DNA of 37,478 nucleotides from Clostridia bacterium DTU025 (GCA_001513145.1 LFSP01000039.1:1-37478); one strand, 5' to 3'; numbered from the stretch's first letter, positions 25,338 to 34,476 are shown. The notes: generated by a model not told the origin, from the letters alone. Numbers and translations are program-made.

Positions 25338-26087
25338 TTGGAGGGCGTTGATCGTTGGTTCAGGCGTGAGGATCGTGCTGTGGGACGAGCCGCTATGGTG
25401 GTGCTCGCAGCATGTTTTGTGGCTTTGCTGCTCCTTTCCGGGCTGGTGTCAGTTGGCGCGGCGCCCACGGGTGACCAGATCGCGGCGAGAGTCACCGAGA
25501 AGCTAAAGCAGATTCAGACTGTTCAGGCAGACATTGTAGCGGAGTTCAGCGAAGGACCCGGCAAGAGCGTGGTCAAGATGGGCATCCGCGTGACTGCCGA
25601 CAGGGCGGCGAAGCTCACGCGCATGGAGATCACCCAGCACCCGGTGTTCGAGGGGCAGATCATGATCCTTGACACCAAGAACGACCAGGCCACGGTGTAC
25701 ATGCCCGTCACCGGGCAGGCGTTCAGAGGGAAGACTGCGAGCATCGCCGCACAGCTAGGGTTCGACCTTGGGACACTGGATCTCAACGAGCTTCTCTCCA
25801 TGGATCCTAAGAACCTTTTGAGCTGCACATTCTTGCGGCAGGAGACCATCAACCGTCTCCCCTATTATGTGGTAGAGACTCGCCCCAAGGTGGCAGAGGC
25901 AGGCCCCGGTGTCCAGCTGGTGTGGGTCGATGCCGAGACCTATATAGTCTACAAGGTCGAGATGTACGATGCCGAGGGCAGCAAGGTGGCGTCGGTTACT
26001 TTCGACAGCTTCCAGATAGACATCAAGCTTGATGCCAACAAGATCAAAGAACTGCCTCGAGGTACCAAGGTGACGGAGATCAAGTAG
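25338..26087 (+). CDS. LolA-like secreted lipoprotein-carrier-type protein
   Basis: Exported protein of about 249 residues. A transmembrane signal (VVLAACFVALLLLSGLVSVGAA) is followed by a LolA/outer-membrane-lipoprotein-sorting-like domain: a helix KLKQIQTVQADI, then strands such as KMGIRVTADRAAKLTRMEI, and later LPYYVVETRP, VWVDAETYIVYKVEMYD and VTFDSFQIDIKLDANKI. The final stretch, in which a residue of the -D- class is reported in strand order -F-Q-I-, is the usual ending of this fold. The TTG at 25338 is chosen because GGAGG lies eight bases upstream; an ATG at 25323 with AGGTGG nine bases before it is a real alternative. It is the first gene of an operon with an RND transporter, hence a plausible lipid or lipoprotein carrier for that system. 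In Gram-positive relatives this fold also occurs in MMPL/RND-linked lipid carriers. Confidence 0.7.
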   Translation: MEGVDRWFRREDRAVGRAAMVVLAACFVALLLLSGLVSVGAAPTGDQIAARVTEKLKQIQTVQADIVAEFSEGPGKSVVKMGIRVTADRAAKLTRMEITQHPVFEGQIMILDTKNDQATVYMPVTGQAFRGKTASIAAQLGFDLGTLDLNELLSMDPKNLLSCTFLRQETINRLPYYVVETRPKVAEAGPGVQLVWVDAETYIVYKVEMYDAEGSKVASVTFDSFQIDIKLDANKIKELPRGTKVTEIK

Positions 26088-26118
26088 GCCGGCGCCACGC
26101 TCATTGGAGGGCTATTCC

Positions 26119-29100
26119 TTGAACATCGCTGCACTATCCATCAGACGCCCCATCACAGTGCTCATCATCGTCGTAGCCTGTCTGATGTTCGGCGTCATCT
26201 CGCTGCAAAGAGTCGGCCTGGACCTCCTTCCAGAGATCAACCTCCCGATGGCCGCTGTGATTACCATCTATCCCAACGCGGACCCGCAGACCGTGGAGCA
26301 GACAGTGGCCGTGCCGATAGAGCGAGCTCTTCGTTCCCTCCGAGGCGTCAAGGACGTCACCTCCATGAGCATGGAGAACTTGACGGTGGCCCTTGTGGAG
26401 TTCTACTGGGGCACAAACTTGGATTCAGCGCAGCAGCAGATCAGAACCAACCTTGACGCCATCGAGTACAGCCTTCCAGAGGGCGTGCAGGCTCCGATTA
26501 TCAGCCTCATCGACCTCTCACAGCTACCGGTACTCACTTTGACCGCGGGAGTCCCCGGAGACGTAGGCGACGTTACGGAAGTCGTGCGCGACGTGGTCAA
26601 GCCGGCTATAGAGCGCGTTCCGGGGGTTGCCGGCGTATCCATAAGTGGAGGCGCTGACAGGATCATCAGCGTCGAATACGACCACCAGAAGCTCATCGAC
26701 GCTGGCCTTAGCCCGCTGATGCTTCAGCAGCTCATCGCCATGCAGAACCTGTCGGTCCCTGCAGGGGTCGTGGTGGACGAGGGGGTACGATACCAGACCC
26801 GCGTGGGAGTGGGCTATGAGACGGCTGATGACATAGCGCAGCTCACCATAGGGATGAAGAGGCGTGAGGAGTCGTCCGGAGCGGGAGGCCTGTTCGGGCT
26901 CTCGCTGCTCATGCCGCAGTTCTTGACCGTAGGCGATGTCGCAGACGTCAAGGAAACGATGCAGACGGCTGAGGGGTACTCGCGGGTCAACGGCAAGCCC
27001 GCCGTGATGCTTCAGGTGCAGAAGCAGAGCGGACAGAATACTGTGACGACGTCGAGACGAGTACGCGAGGCGCTGGACCAGCTTGCCGTCGCGCGCCCGG
27101 AGATTGAGATCACTTACGTGTTCGACCAGGCCGAAGTGATCAACATGTCGCTTAACAGCTTGGCCGATAACATAATGCTTGGAGGCTTCCTTGCTGTATT
27201 GGTGTTGTGGCTGTTCCTGCGACACGTAGGCAGCACGCTTGTGGTAGGACTATCGATTCCGCTCTCCGTGGTGTTCACGCTCGTGCTGATGTATGCCTCC
27301 GAGCTGAACCTGAACCTCCTGACACTGGGCGGCCTCGCGCTGGGCGTCGGCATGCTGGTTGACAATTCCATCGTGGTGCTCGAGAGCATCTTCCGCAGAC
27401 AGGAGTTGGGCGATGGACCGGTGGACGCGGCGGTAAACGGCACGAAGGAAGTGGGCATGGCGATACTCGCATCAACCCTCACCACCGTCGTGGTGTTCGT
27501 GCCGGTGGTCTTCCTGGAGAGCCTGGTTGGGCAGATATTCAGGGAACTGGCGCTGACGGTCATATACTCGCTCCTGGCTTCCCTGCTGGTGGCCCTCACC
27601 GTGTTGCCACTGGCGTCGACCCGGATAATGCGCTTGAACCGATCGAGATCAACGTCCAACGCTGGGCGCGGCGCCGGCCTCTTCAGGCTCAGCCTGGGCG
27701 AAGTATACGAACGCATGTTGGAGGGCGCCCGCAGGCGCCGTGTGGCTATTCTGGGCCTCTGTGCAGTGGCTCTGGTGCTGGCGATGGTGATCGTGCCGAC
27801 GCTGGGATTCGAGTTTTTCCCGCCCATGGACATGGCCCGCATCGATATCCAGGCCAGTCTTCCTCCGGGAACCCCGGTGGAGCGCACTGACGAGATGGCC
27901 CGTAGGCTTGAGGCCAGGTTCATTGAGATCGAGGGGATTGAGGTTGTAGCTGCCGAAGTGGGTTCCAGCGGCAGCGGCGACTACATGTCAGTTATTGGCG
28001 GAGCGAGCTCGAACACTGCCAGGATCAGCCTGGGCTTGGTGAAGGACGGCCCGACAAAGCGCGACGTGGAGGAGATACTCTCCGATTGTCGAGCCGTGCT
28101 CGCTGAGGTGCTGGCGGATTACGAGGGCTCATCGTTCAAGACCGACGCGTCCGGGTGGGGAAGCTTCGGGTCAAGCTCCTCGGCGATAATGGGCGACGTC
28201 GTCACCATCGAGGTGCGGGGAAACGACTATCAGGCCATATCGGAACACGCCCTGGCGCTGATGGAGCGGTTCAAACAGGTTCCTCAGTTCGTGGAGATCG
28301 CGTCTGATGCCGGATCCGGCCAGCCTCTGATGCTGCTGGACGTGAACCGCACCAGGGCGCTGATGGGAGGCCTAACCGTAGGACAGGTGGGCCTTGGAGT
28401 GCGCAGCGCGATGCTGGGAACCACCGTCACGTACGTGGAACGAGACGGCTCCCTCATTCCTGTGGTGGTGAAGCCGAAGTCTGAGGGGGTGCCCTCGCTC
28501 GAGTCGCTCCTCGACATGCCCATCACCGGATCGACATCGGCCTCCGGCATCCCAGGGATGTCCGGCAGCGCCGCCCAAATGGGTTCCAACGTTTCGGCGG
28601 CAGCGCGCACCCTGGGGTCGAGTGCAGCCACTTCGCTGCTGGCTCCAGCCACTGAAGTGCTGGTTGGCAGGGTGGCCTCTCCCATGGTTGTTGAGGGGCC
28701 AGTCACGCTCACCAGGCGCAACGGGGTGCCTTACACGCTGATCAAGATAGGATACGAGGGAATGAAGCTGTCGGAGGCGGTCGAGCTCGCGATGGACATC
28801 GCCGCGGAGGTTCCGGCCCCCGAAGGCGTCACAGTTGCCCGTGGCGGAGTGAGCCGGGTCCTCGACGAGGCCCTTGACGATATGGCCTTCGTGGGACTGC
28901 TCGCGGTAGTATTGGTATACATGGTCATGGCGATTCAGTATGAGTCCTTGGTCTATCCGTTCATCGTCATGTTCACGATGCCGTTGGCGCTCATCGGAGC
29001 CATCGGGTTCCTGCTGCTGGCTGGTCAGGCATTGGGCGTAACGGCGCTGATCGGTCTGGTGGTCTTGGCTGGTGTTGTGGTAAACAACGGCATCGTGATG

Positions 29101-29394
29101 GTAGACTTCATCAACCAGTTGAAGGCGGCTGGAATGCCCACGACGAAGGCGGTAACCGAGGCGAGCCGCGCCAGGGTCCGCCCGATCCTCATGACGGCGC
29201 TCACCACCATCCTCGGACTGCTTCCTGCGGCGATTGGACTGGGTTCGGGCGCCGAGATGCAGAGACCGTTGGCCATTACAGTCATGGGCGGACTGACGGT
29301 CGCCACGTTCCTAACGCTGTTCGTCATACCGCTGGTATATGAACTGATAGATAGCCTCATGATCAAGCTCGGCGACAGGGGGTACGTAAAATGA
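26119..29394 (+). CDS. RND family efflux transporter (HAE1-like)
   Basis: Proton-driven inner-membrane transporter of 1091 residues with 12 predicted helices and two large extracytoplasmic loops, as in AcrB/SwrC. The N-terminus (IRRPITVLIIVVACLMFG) and PEINLP match the family. In helix 4, GMLVDNSIVVLES keeps the first of the two proton-relay Asp residues but has Asn for the second; in helix 10, VVVNNGIVMVDF has Asn where AcrB has Lys. Both variants are known in Gram-positive HAE1 members. The TTG at 26119 has GGAGG eight bases before it. No membrane-fusion protein or TolC gene is adjacent. Its neighbours are a LolA-like protein before and a possible beta-barrel after, overlapping by four bases (ATGA). 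Substrate may be a lipid or hydrophobic compound. Confidence 0.9.
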   Translation: MNIAALSIRRPITVLIIVVACLMFGVISLQRVGLDLLPEINLPMAAVITIYPNADPQTVEQTVAVPIERALRSLRGVKDVTSMSMENLTVALVEFYWGTNLDSAQQQIRTNLDAIEYSLPEGVQAPIISLIDLSQLPVLTLTAGVPGDVGDVTEVVRDVVKPAIERVPGVAGVSISGGADRIISVEYDHQKLIDAGLSPLMLQQLIAMQNLSVPAGVVVDEGVRYQTRVGVGYETADDIAQLTIGMKRREESSGAGGLFGLSLLMPQFLTVGDVADVKETMQTAEGYSRVNGKPAVMLQVQKQSGQNTVTTSRRVREALDQLAVARPEIEITYVFDQAEVINMSLNSLADNIMLGGFLAVLVLWLFLRHVGSTLVVGLSIPLSVVFTLVLMYASELNLNLLTLGGLALGVGMLVDNSIVVLESIFRRQELGDGPVDAAVNGTKEVGMAILASTLTTVVVFVPVVFLESLVGQIFRELALTVIYSLLASLLVALTVLPLASTRIMRLNRSRSTSNAGRGAGLFRLSLGEVYERMLEGARRRRVAILGLCAVALVLAMVIVPTLGFEFFPPMDMARIDIQASLPPGTPVERTDEMARRLEARFIEIEGIEVVAAEVGSSGSGDYMSVIGGASSNTARISLGLVKDGPTKRDVEEILSDCRAVLAEVLADYEGSSFKTDASGWGSFGSSSSAIMGDVVTIEVRGNDYQAISEHALALMERFKQVPQFVEIASDAGSGQPLMLLDVNRTRALMGGLTVGQVGLGVRSAMLGTTVTYVERDGSLIPVVVKPKSEGVPSLESLLDMPITGSTSASGIPGMSGSAAQMGSNVSAAARTLGSSAATSLLAPATEVLVGRVASPMVVEGPVTLTRRNGVPYTLIKIGYEGMKLSEAVELAMDIAAEVPAPEGVTVARGGVSRVLDEALDDMAFVGLLAVVLVYMVMAIQYESLVYPFIVMFTMPLALIGAIGFLLLAGQALGVTALIGLVVLAGVVVNNGIVMVDFINQLKAAGMPTTKAVTEASRARVRPILMTALTTILGLLPAAIGLGSGAEMQRPLAITVMGGLTVATFLTLFVIPLVYELIDSLMIKLGDRGYVK

Positions 29395-30446
29395 AACACG
29401 CCAGACTATGGGCGTTTCTGATGGTTCTTGCCCTGGCTCTCACAGCATCTGGCGCTCCCGTTGCGGCAACGTCGTTCAGCGTAGTTGAGGGTTCCCCCGT
29501 GCTGTTTGCGGGCGCCACCTTCAGCAAGCAGGAGGACGACTTCACTGTCCGGCTCGACTGGATCGGGCTTGCAGCGGATCTCCAGTGGTCAGGCGCCACT
29601 CTCAGACTGGGGGCGGCGGCGCACCCTGCCACCATCGTGGCTAACGACGGTGCTGCGGCCTTCACGTTGGGACTGGGTGCGGAGACCGCCAGAATCTTCA
29701 GCGTTCTTGCCGCCGTAGACGGGTCCATCATGACATACATGCAGAACACGGGAGAAGGGTCACGGTATGCCATCGCTGGCCGCGCCACGGGAGCCACTGC
29801 AAGGATAGGTCTCAGCACCAGTTTCGGTCTGGTTCCGGCGGAGTTCGACACCGCTCCGGCCAGGATGATTGGCCAGGACTGGTGGCCGGATGAGCCAGGA
29901 CGCGATCTGGCAGGGAAGGGCTGGGTCAATCTTACGGCGGCCCTGCAGTCTTACAGGACTAGAACAGACCTAGTGCGGTTGGGTTACACCCGCGAGATCG
30001 AGCCCGGAAACTGGCGTGGCGACATAGCTTACATCGGCAGGTACCGCCCGACCGGCATGGGGCTTACCATCGACCTCAGCACCGGGCTCGCGTTCGGTAA
30101 TGAAGCCTTTGCGCTAGTCAGTTCGCTTGGTTTCAGGGCCGACGTTACTGACGTATCAGGCGTGGAGATGACGGTGGTGGGTCAGAGCGGCAGCGGCCAG
30201 GAGTACGCCTGGATATCCGGATCCGGCTGGTTGCAGCTGCGCAATGACGCCTCGGTGAAGCTCACGGTGTCGGCTCCCATCTTCGGGAACGAGGCGGAGT
30301 ATTCGGGTCCAGAGCTGTTCAGGCCGATAGAGGCGGCTGCTGTGGTGCTCAGCCTGGATTTCAGCGAAGGAGCCCTGTCGCGGCTGGCGGCCAGATATGA
30401 CCTGCGAACCAAGGCGCTAGGCGTGGAGCTGGCGTCCAGCTTCTAG
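29391..30446 (+). CDS. Secreted beta-rich protein ending in Phe, possible outer-membrane barrel
   Basis: Predicted exported protein of 351 residues. A signal peptide (LWAFLMVLALALTASGAPVAA, cleavage near residue 27) is followed by a body almost entirely made of alternating polar/hydrophobic stretches about ten residues long (FTVRLDWIGLAADLQWSG, MGLTIDLSTGLAFGNEAF, SGWLQLRNDASVKLTVSA). It ends LGVELASSF, a terminal Phe preceded by alternating hydrophobics, which resembles the C-terminal signal of outer-membrane beta-barrels. I do not recognise a named family. The ATG overlaps the RND stop (ATGA), so it is the third gene of a coupled operon. A soluble beta-sandwich or a cell-wall protein is the alternative if the organism has a single membrane. 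Confidence 0.5.
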   Translation: MKHARLWAFLMVLALALTASGAPVAATSFSVVEGSPVLFAGATFSKQEDDFTVRLDWIGLAADLQWSGATLRLGAAAHPATIVANDGAAAFTLGLGAETARIFSVLAAVDGSIMTYMQNTGEGSRYAIAGRATGATARIGLSTSFGLVPAEFDTAPARMIGQDWWPDEPGRDLAGKGWVNLTAALQSYRTRTDLVRLGYTREIEPGNWRGDIAYIGRYRPTGMGLTIDLSTGLAFGNEAFALVSSLGFRADVTDVSGVEMTVVGQSGSGQEYAWISGSGWLQLRNDASVKLTVSAPIFGNEAEYSGPELFRPIEAAAVVLSLDFSEGALSRLAARYDLRTKALGVELASSF

Positions 30447-30483
30447 GGCGCGGCCTTCGTTGCAGGTGCGGGAAAGCGAACTG

Positions 30484-30507
30484 GGCGGCTCTCGCGAGAG
30501 AGCCGCC
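30484..30507 (+). terminator. Hairpin ending the RND operon
   Basis: GGCGGCTCTC (30484-30493) pairs perfectly with GAGAGCCGCC (30498-30507) around GCGA. The U-tract is weak (AATTGTATG), but the position between two operons fits a terminator. Confidence 0.5.
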
Positions 30508-30538
30508 AATTGTATGACACCGTGAAGAGAGGATCGAG

Positions 30539-31936
30539 ATGGGCGTAGACAACGGCAAAGCTACAGGGGTGTTCGCCGGCGCCGACTTGGAACACGTGAT
30601 GTCGGATAAGAAGGCCATGCGCCGTACGGTTTTCCGTCTGGCCCTGCCGGTCATCGCAGAGCAGATCCTGCAGACCATCACGCAGATGGCCGACATGGTA
30701 ATGGTGGGACGGTTGGGCGCGGCGGCCGTGGCGGCGGTAGGGCTGTCAAACCAGCCACTCATGATCGCCCAGGGAGTGTTCATGGGAATAGGCGTAGGTG
30801 CCACGGCCCTGATAGCGAGGTTCACTGGTGCCTCCGACAGGCAGCGGGCCGACCGTACGGCTTCGCAGGCGCTGGTTATATCGATGATCCTGGCTGTGGT
30901 CATGTGCATAGGTGGTTATGTCGCGGCGCCGAGCCTGGTCAGGTTCATGCGAGCTGAGCCAGATGTTGTGCCTCTGGGGATCTCCTACATGCGAATCCTG
31001 ATACCCGGCCTTTTCATGCTTGTCGTCAACATGATACTGTCGGCATGTCTTCGAGGCGCTGGCGATACCAGGTACCCGCTGAAAGCAAACCTCGTGCTCA
31101 ATATCGCCAACATCGTCGGGAACTACGCTTTCATCTATGGAAACTTCGGTGCGCCTGCCATGGGCGTGGCTGGGGCGGCCCTGGCAACCACGTTGGCGCG
31201 CTCTCTGGGCGCCGCGATGCTTCTCAGGCACGTCACGTCCACCAGGGCAGTGGTGCATGTGGAGGACCTGCGGCGGTTTCGGTTCGACTTTGGTCTGATT
31301 CGGCGGATACTGAACGTGGGAGTGGCAGCTTCGGCTGAGCGAGTGAGCCTCAGCGCGGGCCTGGCGTTCTACGTTCGGATCGTCGCCGCTCTCGGCACCG
31401 TGCCGTACGCCGCTCATGCCATCGCCATAAACGCTGAGGCAATATCGTACATGCCTTCATTCGCTTTCGCGGTGTCGGCTACGACCATGGTAGGACAGGC
31501 ACTGGGGGCGGAGCGTCCCGACCTAGCGGAGCGTGCTTGCTGGGAGTGTACGGAGCTCGCGGCCTGGATGATGGCGGCGGGAGGAGCTCTTCTATATGTC
31601 TTTTCCGAAGCTCTGATGCGGCTGTACGTTAACGACATCGAGATAATACGACTGGGAGCCGCCGTCCTGCGGATAATGGCCTTCGCCCAGGTTCCCATGG
31701 GCGTAGCCTTCGTCGTAATGGGCGCGCTGCGGGGCGCCGGCGATACCAAGTCCGTCCTGTTCCTGGCGATGTTCAGCGTGTGGTGCATTCGGCTCGTGCT
31801 CGCGTGGGTGTTCGTCAACGTCTTCGGTATGGGATTGGCAGGTGCGTGGTACGCGATGGCCATTGACTGGGTGGCGCGGTCGAGCATAGCCATATTCAGA
31901 TTCAGGTCGGGAAAGTGGAGGGCGCTGGCGGTGTGA
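30539..31936 (+). CDS. MATE family multidrug/metabolite exporter
   Basis: Integral membrane exporter of 465 residues with about 12 helices, exchanging cations (Na+ or H+) for drugs or metabolites. Characteristic MATE stretches are LALPVIAEQILQTITQMADMVMVGRLG in the first helices and, in the second half, ISYMPSFAFAVSATTMVGQALGA and VPMGVAFVVMGALRGAGDTK. About 20 extra polar residues precede the first helix. An AGAGAGG-like site before the ATG at 30539 supports the start; an internal ATG at residue 21 (SDKKAMRR) is an alternative. It lies 92 bases after the RND operon beyond a hairpin and may be expressed separately. Confidence 0.9.
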   Translation: MGVDNGKATGVFAGADLEHVMSDKKAMRRTVFRLALPVIAEQILQTITQMADMVMVGRLGAAAVAAVGLSNQPLMIAQGVFMGIGVGATALIARFTGASDRQRADRTASQALVISMILAVVMCIGGYVAAPSLVRFMRAEPDVVPLGISYMRILIPGLFMLVVNMILSACLRGAGDTRYPLKANLVLNIANIVGNYAFIYGNFGAPAMGVAGAALATTLARSLGAAMLLRHVTSTRAVVHVEDLRRFRFDFGLIRRILNVGVAASAERVSLSAGLAFYVRIVAALGTVPYAAHAIAINAEAISYMPSFAFAVSATTMVGQALGAERPDLAERACWECTELAAWMMAAGGALLYVFSEALMRLYVNDIEIIRLGAAVLRIMAFAQVPMGVAFVVMGALRGAGDTKSVLFLAMFSVWCIRLVLAWVFVNVFGMGLAGAWYAMAIDWVARSSIAIFRFRSGKWRALAV

Positions 31937-31967
31937 CGTCGGCTCAGCCGGTGAAACGATCAAGAAA

Positions 31968-32000
31968 TGCAGGAAAGGCAGCGGACTTCGTGCCGCTGCC
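31968..32000 (-). terminator. Terminator of the tRNA-Arg pair
   Basis: On the minus strand GGCAGCGG (32000-31993) pairs with CCGCTGCC (31984-31977) around an eight-base loop and is followed by TTTCC. The plus strand has no U-tract, so it mainly serves the tRNAs. Confidence 0.65.
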
Positions 32001-32012
32001 CTATCTAACAGA

Positions 32013-32088
32013 TGGTGGCCCTGGCAGGAATCGAACCTGCGGCCAATGGTTTAGGAAACCACTGCTCTATCCCCTGAGCTACAGGGCC
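32013..32088 (-). tRNA. tRNA-Arg (anticodon CCU)
   Basis: A 76-base cloverleaf on the minus strand. Acceptor GGCCCTG/CAGGGCC, discriminator A, encoded CCA; anticodon stem GTGGT/ACCAT with loop TTCCTAA (anticodon CCT), reading AGG. It is the second of two arginine tRNAs in one transcript. Confidence 0.95.
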
Positions 32089-32094
32089 AAAGGA

Positions 32095-32170
32095 TGGCGC
32101 GCCCGGCTGGATTCGAACCAGCGGCCTGCGGATTCGTAGTCCGTCACTCTATCCACTGAGCTACGGGCGC
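32095..32170 (-). tRNA. tRNA-Arg (anticodon ACG)
   Basis: A 76-base cloverleaf on the minus strand. Acceptor GCGCCCG/CGGGCGC, discriminator G, encoded CCA; anticodon loop CTACGAA (anticodon ACG), whose A34 is normally deaminated to inosine by TadA to read CGU, CGC and CGA. The outermost anticodon-stem pair is an A-C mismatch. It lies six bases upstream of tRNA-Arg(CCU). Confidence 0.94.
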
Positions 32171-32182
32171 ACTGCGTACGTA

Positions 32183-32211
32183 ATTATAGCACCGGCCATC
32201 TGCGGAGTCAA
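32183..32211 (-). promoter_or_regulatory. Promoter of the tRNA-Arg pair
   Basis: On the minus strand TTGACT (32211-32206), a 17-base spacer and perfect TATAAT (32188-32183), with the start about six bases before the first tRNA. Confidence 0.85.
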
Positions 32212-32221
32212 CTTATCGGTG

Positions 32222-32249
32222 TTGACGTGTTGGCGGACTGTGATATTGT
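32222..32249 (+). promoter_or_regulatory. Possible promoter toward the phosphohexomutase
   Basis: TTGACG (32222-32227), 16 bases, TATTGT (32244-32249), with TG one base before the -10. It is divergent from the tRNA-Arg promoter. It would give a leader of about 290 bases before 32550. Confidence 0.45.
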
Positions 32250-32549
32250 CACCCCGCAACGCGACTGAGATAATGTCACCCGTGAGCAACTGAAGCGTTG
32301 CATCAGTGCCCTCAAGCCCAAGGAAGGGCGACGTCTTCAGGGCCGTTGGACGCTGTCACGGTCGGTTGACGTGGGCTATCTGAGAGCGCGGTTAGGGCAA
32401 CTGACTCAACGCGCCTGTGATGCCACCGTCTGGCGTGCATCCGCCGGGCCAACCGTGCGCAGACTAAACCAGAATGTGCTTGGAAAGGGAAACCTGGGCC
32501 TGCGGCGAACACTGAAGCGTGCCAACACGTGTTGCGGAGGGATTGTCGC
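32250..32549 (+). other. 300-base leader with direct repeats, possible gene remnant
   Basis: Two copies of GATAnTGTCACCC (32243-32255 and 32270-32282) stand at the left. A plus-strand frame from about 32281 to the phosphohexomutase reads as fairly ordinary protein (REQLKRCISALKPKEGRRLQ near its start) but has no start codon with a Shine-Dalgarno site. It could be a remnant of a mobile-element or other gene; I could not identify it. No known riboswitch was recognised. Confidence 0.3.
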
Positions 32550-34277
32550 ATGTCGTGGCAGCATGAATACTCCCGCTGGAGAGATGCACCTGATCTCAGC
32601 GCCCGTGACCGTGAGGAGCTCGACAGGATCGCCGGTAGTCCTGAGGAGCTCGCCGACAGATTCGGCGCGCAGCTTTCGTTCGGCACAGGAGGTCTCCGGG
32701 GAAAGCTCGGCCTCGGCACCAGCCGGATGAACAGATTCACCGTTCGCAGGGCATCCCTGGGATACGCGTCGTACTTGCTGGACAGGGCGCCGGGAAGCCT
32801 GGACCGGGGAGTGGTGATCGCCTACGATCCCCGTATCGGCTCGAAGGAGTTCGCCGATGAGGCCGCCAGGGTGCTGGCGGCTGCCGGCATTCCGGTGTAT
32901 GTGTTCGACGGGATCCGTCCGACGCCGTTGCTCTCGTATGCCGTTAGGGCATTGGGCGCGGCAGGCGGGATCGTGATAACCGCTAGCCACAACCCTCCTG
33001 AGTACAACGGCTATAAGGTCTACGGCCCAGATGGGGGGCAACTCCTGCCGGACCATGCTAACGACATCGCTGCCAGAGCCGATGCTGCGGTGCACTACCT
33101 GGATCCGCCGGGCAGCCCAGTCGCGCCGATACATGCGCTAGGAGATGAGGTGGACCTACGCTACCTACGCGACCTTTGGACTACGGTGGAACGGGTAGCC
33201 GGCAGGGTGGCGCCGTTGCCTTGCCGAAGTGACCTGGGCATAGTGTACACCGCGCTTCACGGTACAGGATACCGGTTGGTTCCCGCCATCCTGGAGCGGC
33301 TGGGTTTCTCCAACGTTACGCTGGTGGAAGAGCAGTGCGTCCCAGACGGCAACTTCCCAACCCTGGAGTATCCAAACCCCGAAGATCCGAGTGCCTTTGA
33401 CCTGGCGATTAAGACAGCTGAGGGTCTGGCGGCCCGGGGAAGGCGACCGCTGTTACTTCTGGCTACCGATCCGGACTGTGACAGGCTTGGGGCATGCGTC
33501 TGGGACGGAGACCGATACCAACAGCTTACCGGCAACCAGCTCGGCGTGCTTCTGGTCGACACTCTGGTGGCTAACCGTCTGGAGAAGAGAGACAGTCTCC
33601 AGGACTGTGTGATAATGAAAACCATCGTCAGCACGGACATGGTGCGCCCCATGTGCGAGCCGTTGGGCATCCAGGTGATCGAGACCCTGACGGGCTTTAA
33701 GTACATCGGAGCCAAGATGGGGGAGCTGCAGGATGCTGAGCGCCAGTTCATCCTGGGGTTCGAGGAGAGCTGCGGCTATCTTGCGGGCGACCTGTGCCGC
33801 GACAAGGACGGCGTTATGGCTGCAGCGCTCACCGCGTGTGCCGCCGCTCGGGCTCTGGAGTCGCGCATCGACCTCCTGACCGTGCTCCGCGTCCTGTACA
33901 TCCAATACGGCCACTACCACGAGCGCCTGCTGAGCCTGCCCATCTCGGCGGCCTATCGACCCAGCGAGGCCATGCAGGCGCTGCGCAATGCGCCTCCGGA
34001 TGAGCTCGCAGGTTTCGAGGTGACGGAGGTACGCGATTACCTCGCGGGGCATGCGACGGTGCGCGGCAATTCGGTTTCGGTGCCCATCGATCTGCCCCGG
34101 GAAGACTGCATTCAGCTGGTGCTGGCGGGCGGCGGGAAGGTCACGCTGAGGCCGTCAGGCACCGAGCCGAAGCTGAAGCTTTATGTGGCGGTAACAGGCT
34201 CATCAGAGGCTGAGGCGGCTCAGCGCGCGCGAAAGGTGGCTGAGGCCGCGCGGAAGCTTCTGCCCGACAATGACTGA
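32550..34277 (+). CDS. Phosphoglucomutase/phosphomannomutase
   Basis: Alpha-D-phosphohexomutase, interconverting hexose 1- and 6-phosphates for glycogen or cell-envelope sugar synthesis; cytoplasmic. The 575 residues have the size of the Bacillus PgcA-like type. Motifs in order are LSFGTGGLRGKLG, the phospho-serine loop TASHNPPEYNGYK (Ser at about 146), the metal loop ATDPDCDRLG, the sugar-binding FEESCGYLAGD and the phosphate-binding RPSGTEPKLKLY. The ATG at 32550 has GGAGGG about eight bases upstream; an earlier in-frame start at 32529 is less well placed. It is followed by a strong terminator and appears monocistronic. Confidence 0.94.
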   Translation: MSWQHEYSRWRDAPDLSARDREELDRIAGSPEELADRFGAQLSFGTGGLRGKLGLGTSRMNRFTVRRASLGYASYLLDRAPGSLDRGVVIAYDPRIGSKEFADEAARVLAAAGIPVYVFDGIRPTPLLSYAVRALGAAGGIVITASHNPPEYNGYKVYGPDGGQLLPDHANDIAARADAAVHYLDPPGSPVAPIHALGDEVDLRYLRDLWTTVERVAGRVAPLPCRSDLGIVYTALHGTGYRLVPAILERLGFSNVTLVEEQCVPDGNFPTLEYPNPEDPSAFDLAIKTAEGLAARGRRPLLLLATDPDCDRLGACVWDGDRYQQLTGNQLGVLLVDTLVANRLEKRDSLQDCVIMKTIVSTDMVRPMCEPLGIQVIETLTGFKYIGAKMGELQDAERQFILGFEESCGYLAGDLCRDKDGVMAAALTACAAARALESRIDLLTVLRVLYIQYGHYHERLLSLPISAAYRPSEAMQALRNAPPDELAGFEVTEVRDYLAGHATVRGNSVSVPIDLPREDCIQLVLAGGGKVTLRPSGTEPKLKLYVAVTGSSEAEAAQRARKVAEAARKLLPDND

Positions 34278-34320
34278 GGGTTTCCCCTGCCTTTCGTCTG
34301 AGACATACGATGCCTTCCGA

Positions 34321-34365
34321 AGCCCCGTGTCCGATGGGACACGGGGCTTGTCGAACGTTCTTCCA
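34321..34365 (+). terminator. Terminator of the phosphohexomutase gene
   Basis: AGCCCCGTGTCC (34321-34332) pairs perfectly with GGACACGGGGCT (34337-34348) around GATG, followed by TTGTCGAACGTTCTT. The stem is very stable but the U-tract is interrupted. Confidence 0.7.
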
Positions 34366-34450
34366 GCCTTCCAATAGGCCTCACATATCTTTCCTTTCGG
34401 CCACAATCTAGATGCCGGCCGCCGGTACGAAGCAACACGGTTCGCCCGGC

Positions 34451-34476
34451 TCTCGCAGGTACTATCGATTCGAGAG
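34451..34476 (+). promoter_or_regulatory. Inverted repeat around a -10-like element
   Basis: TCTCG (34451-34455) and its complement CGAGA (34471-34475) flank TACTAT (34460-34465), about 35 bases before the next gene. It could be an operator over the promoter of the transglutaminase/kinase operon; no clear -35 is visible. Confidence 0.3.
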
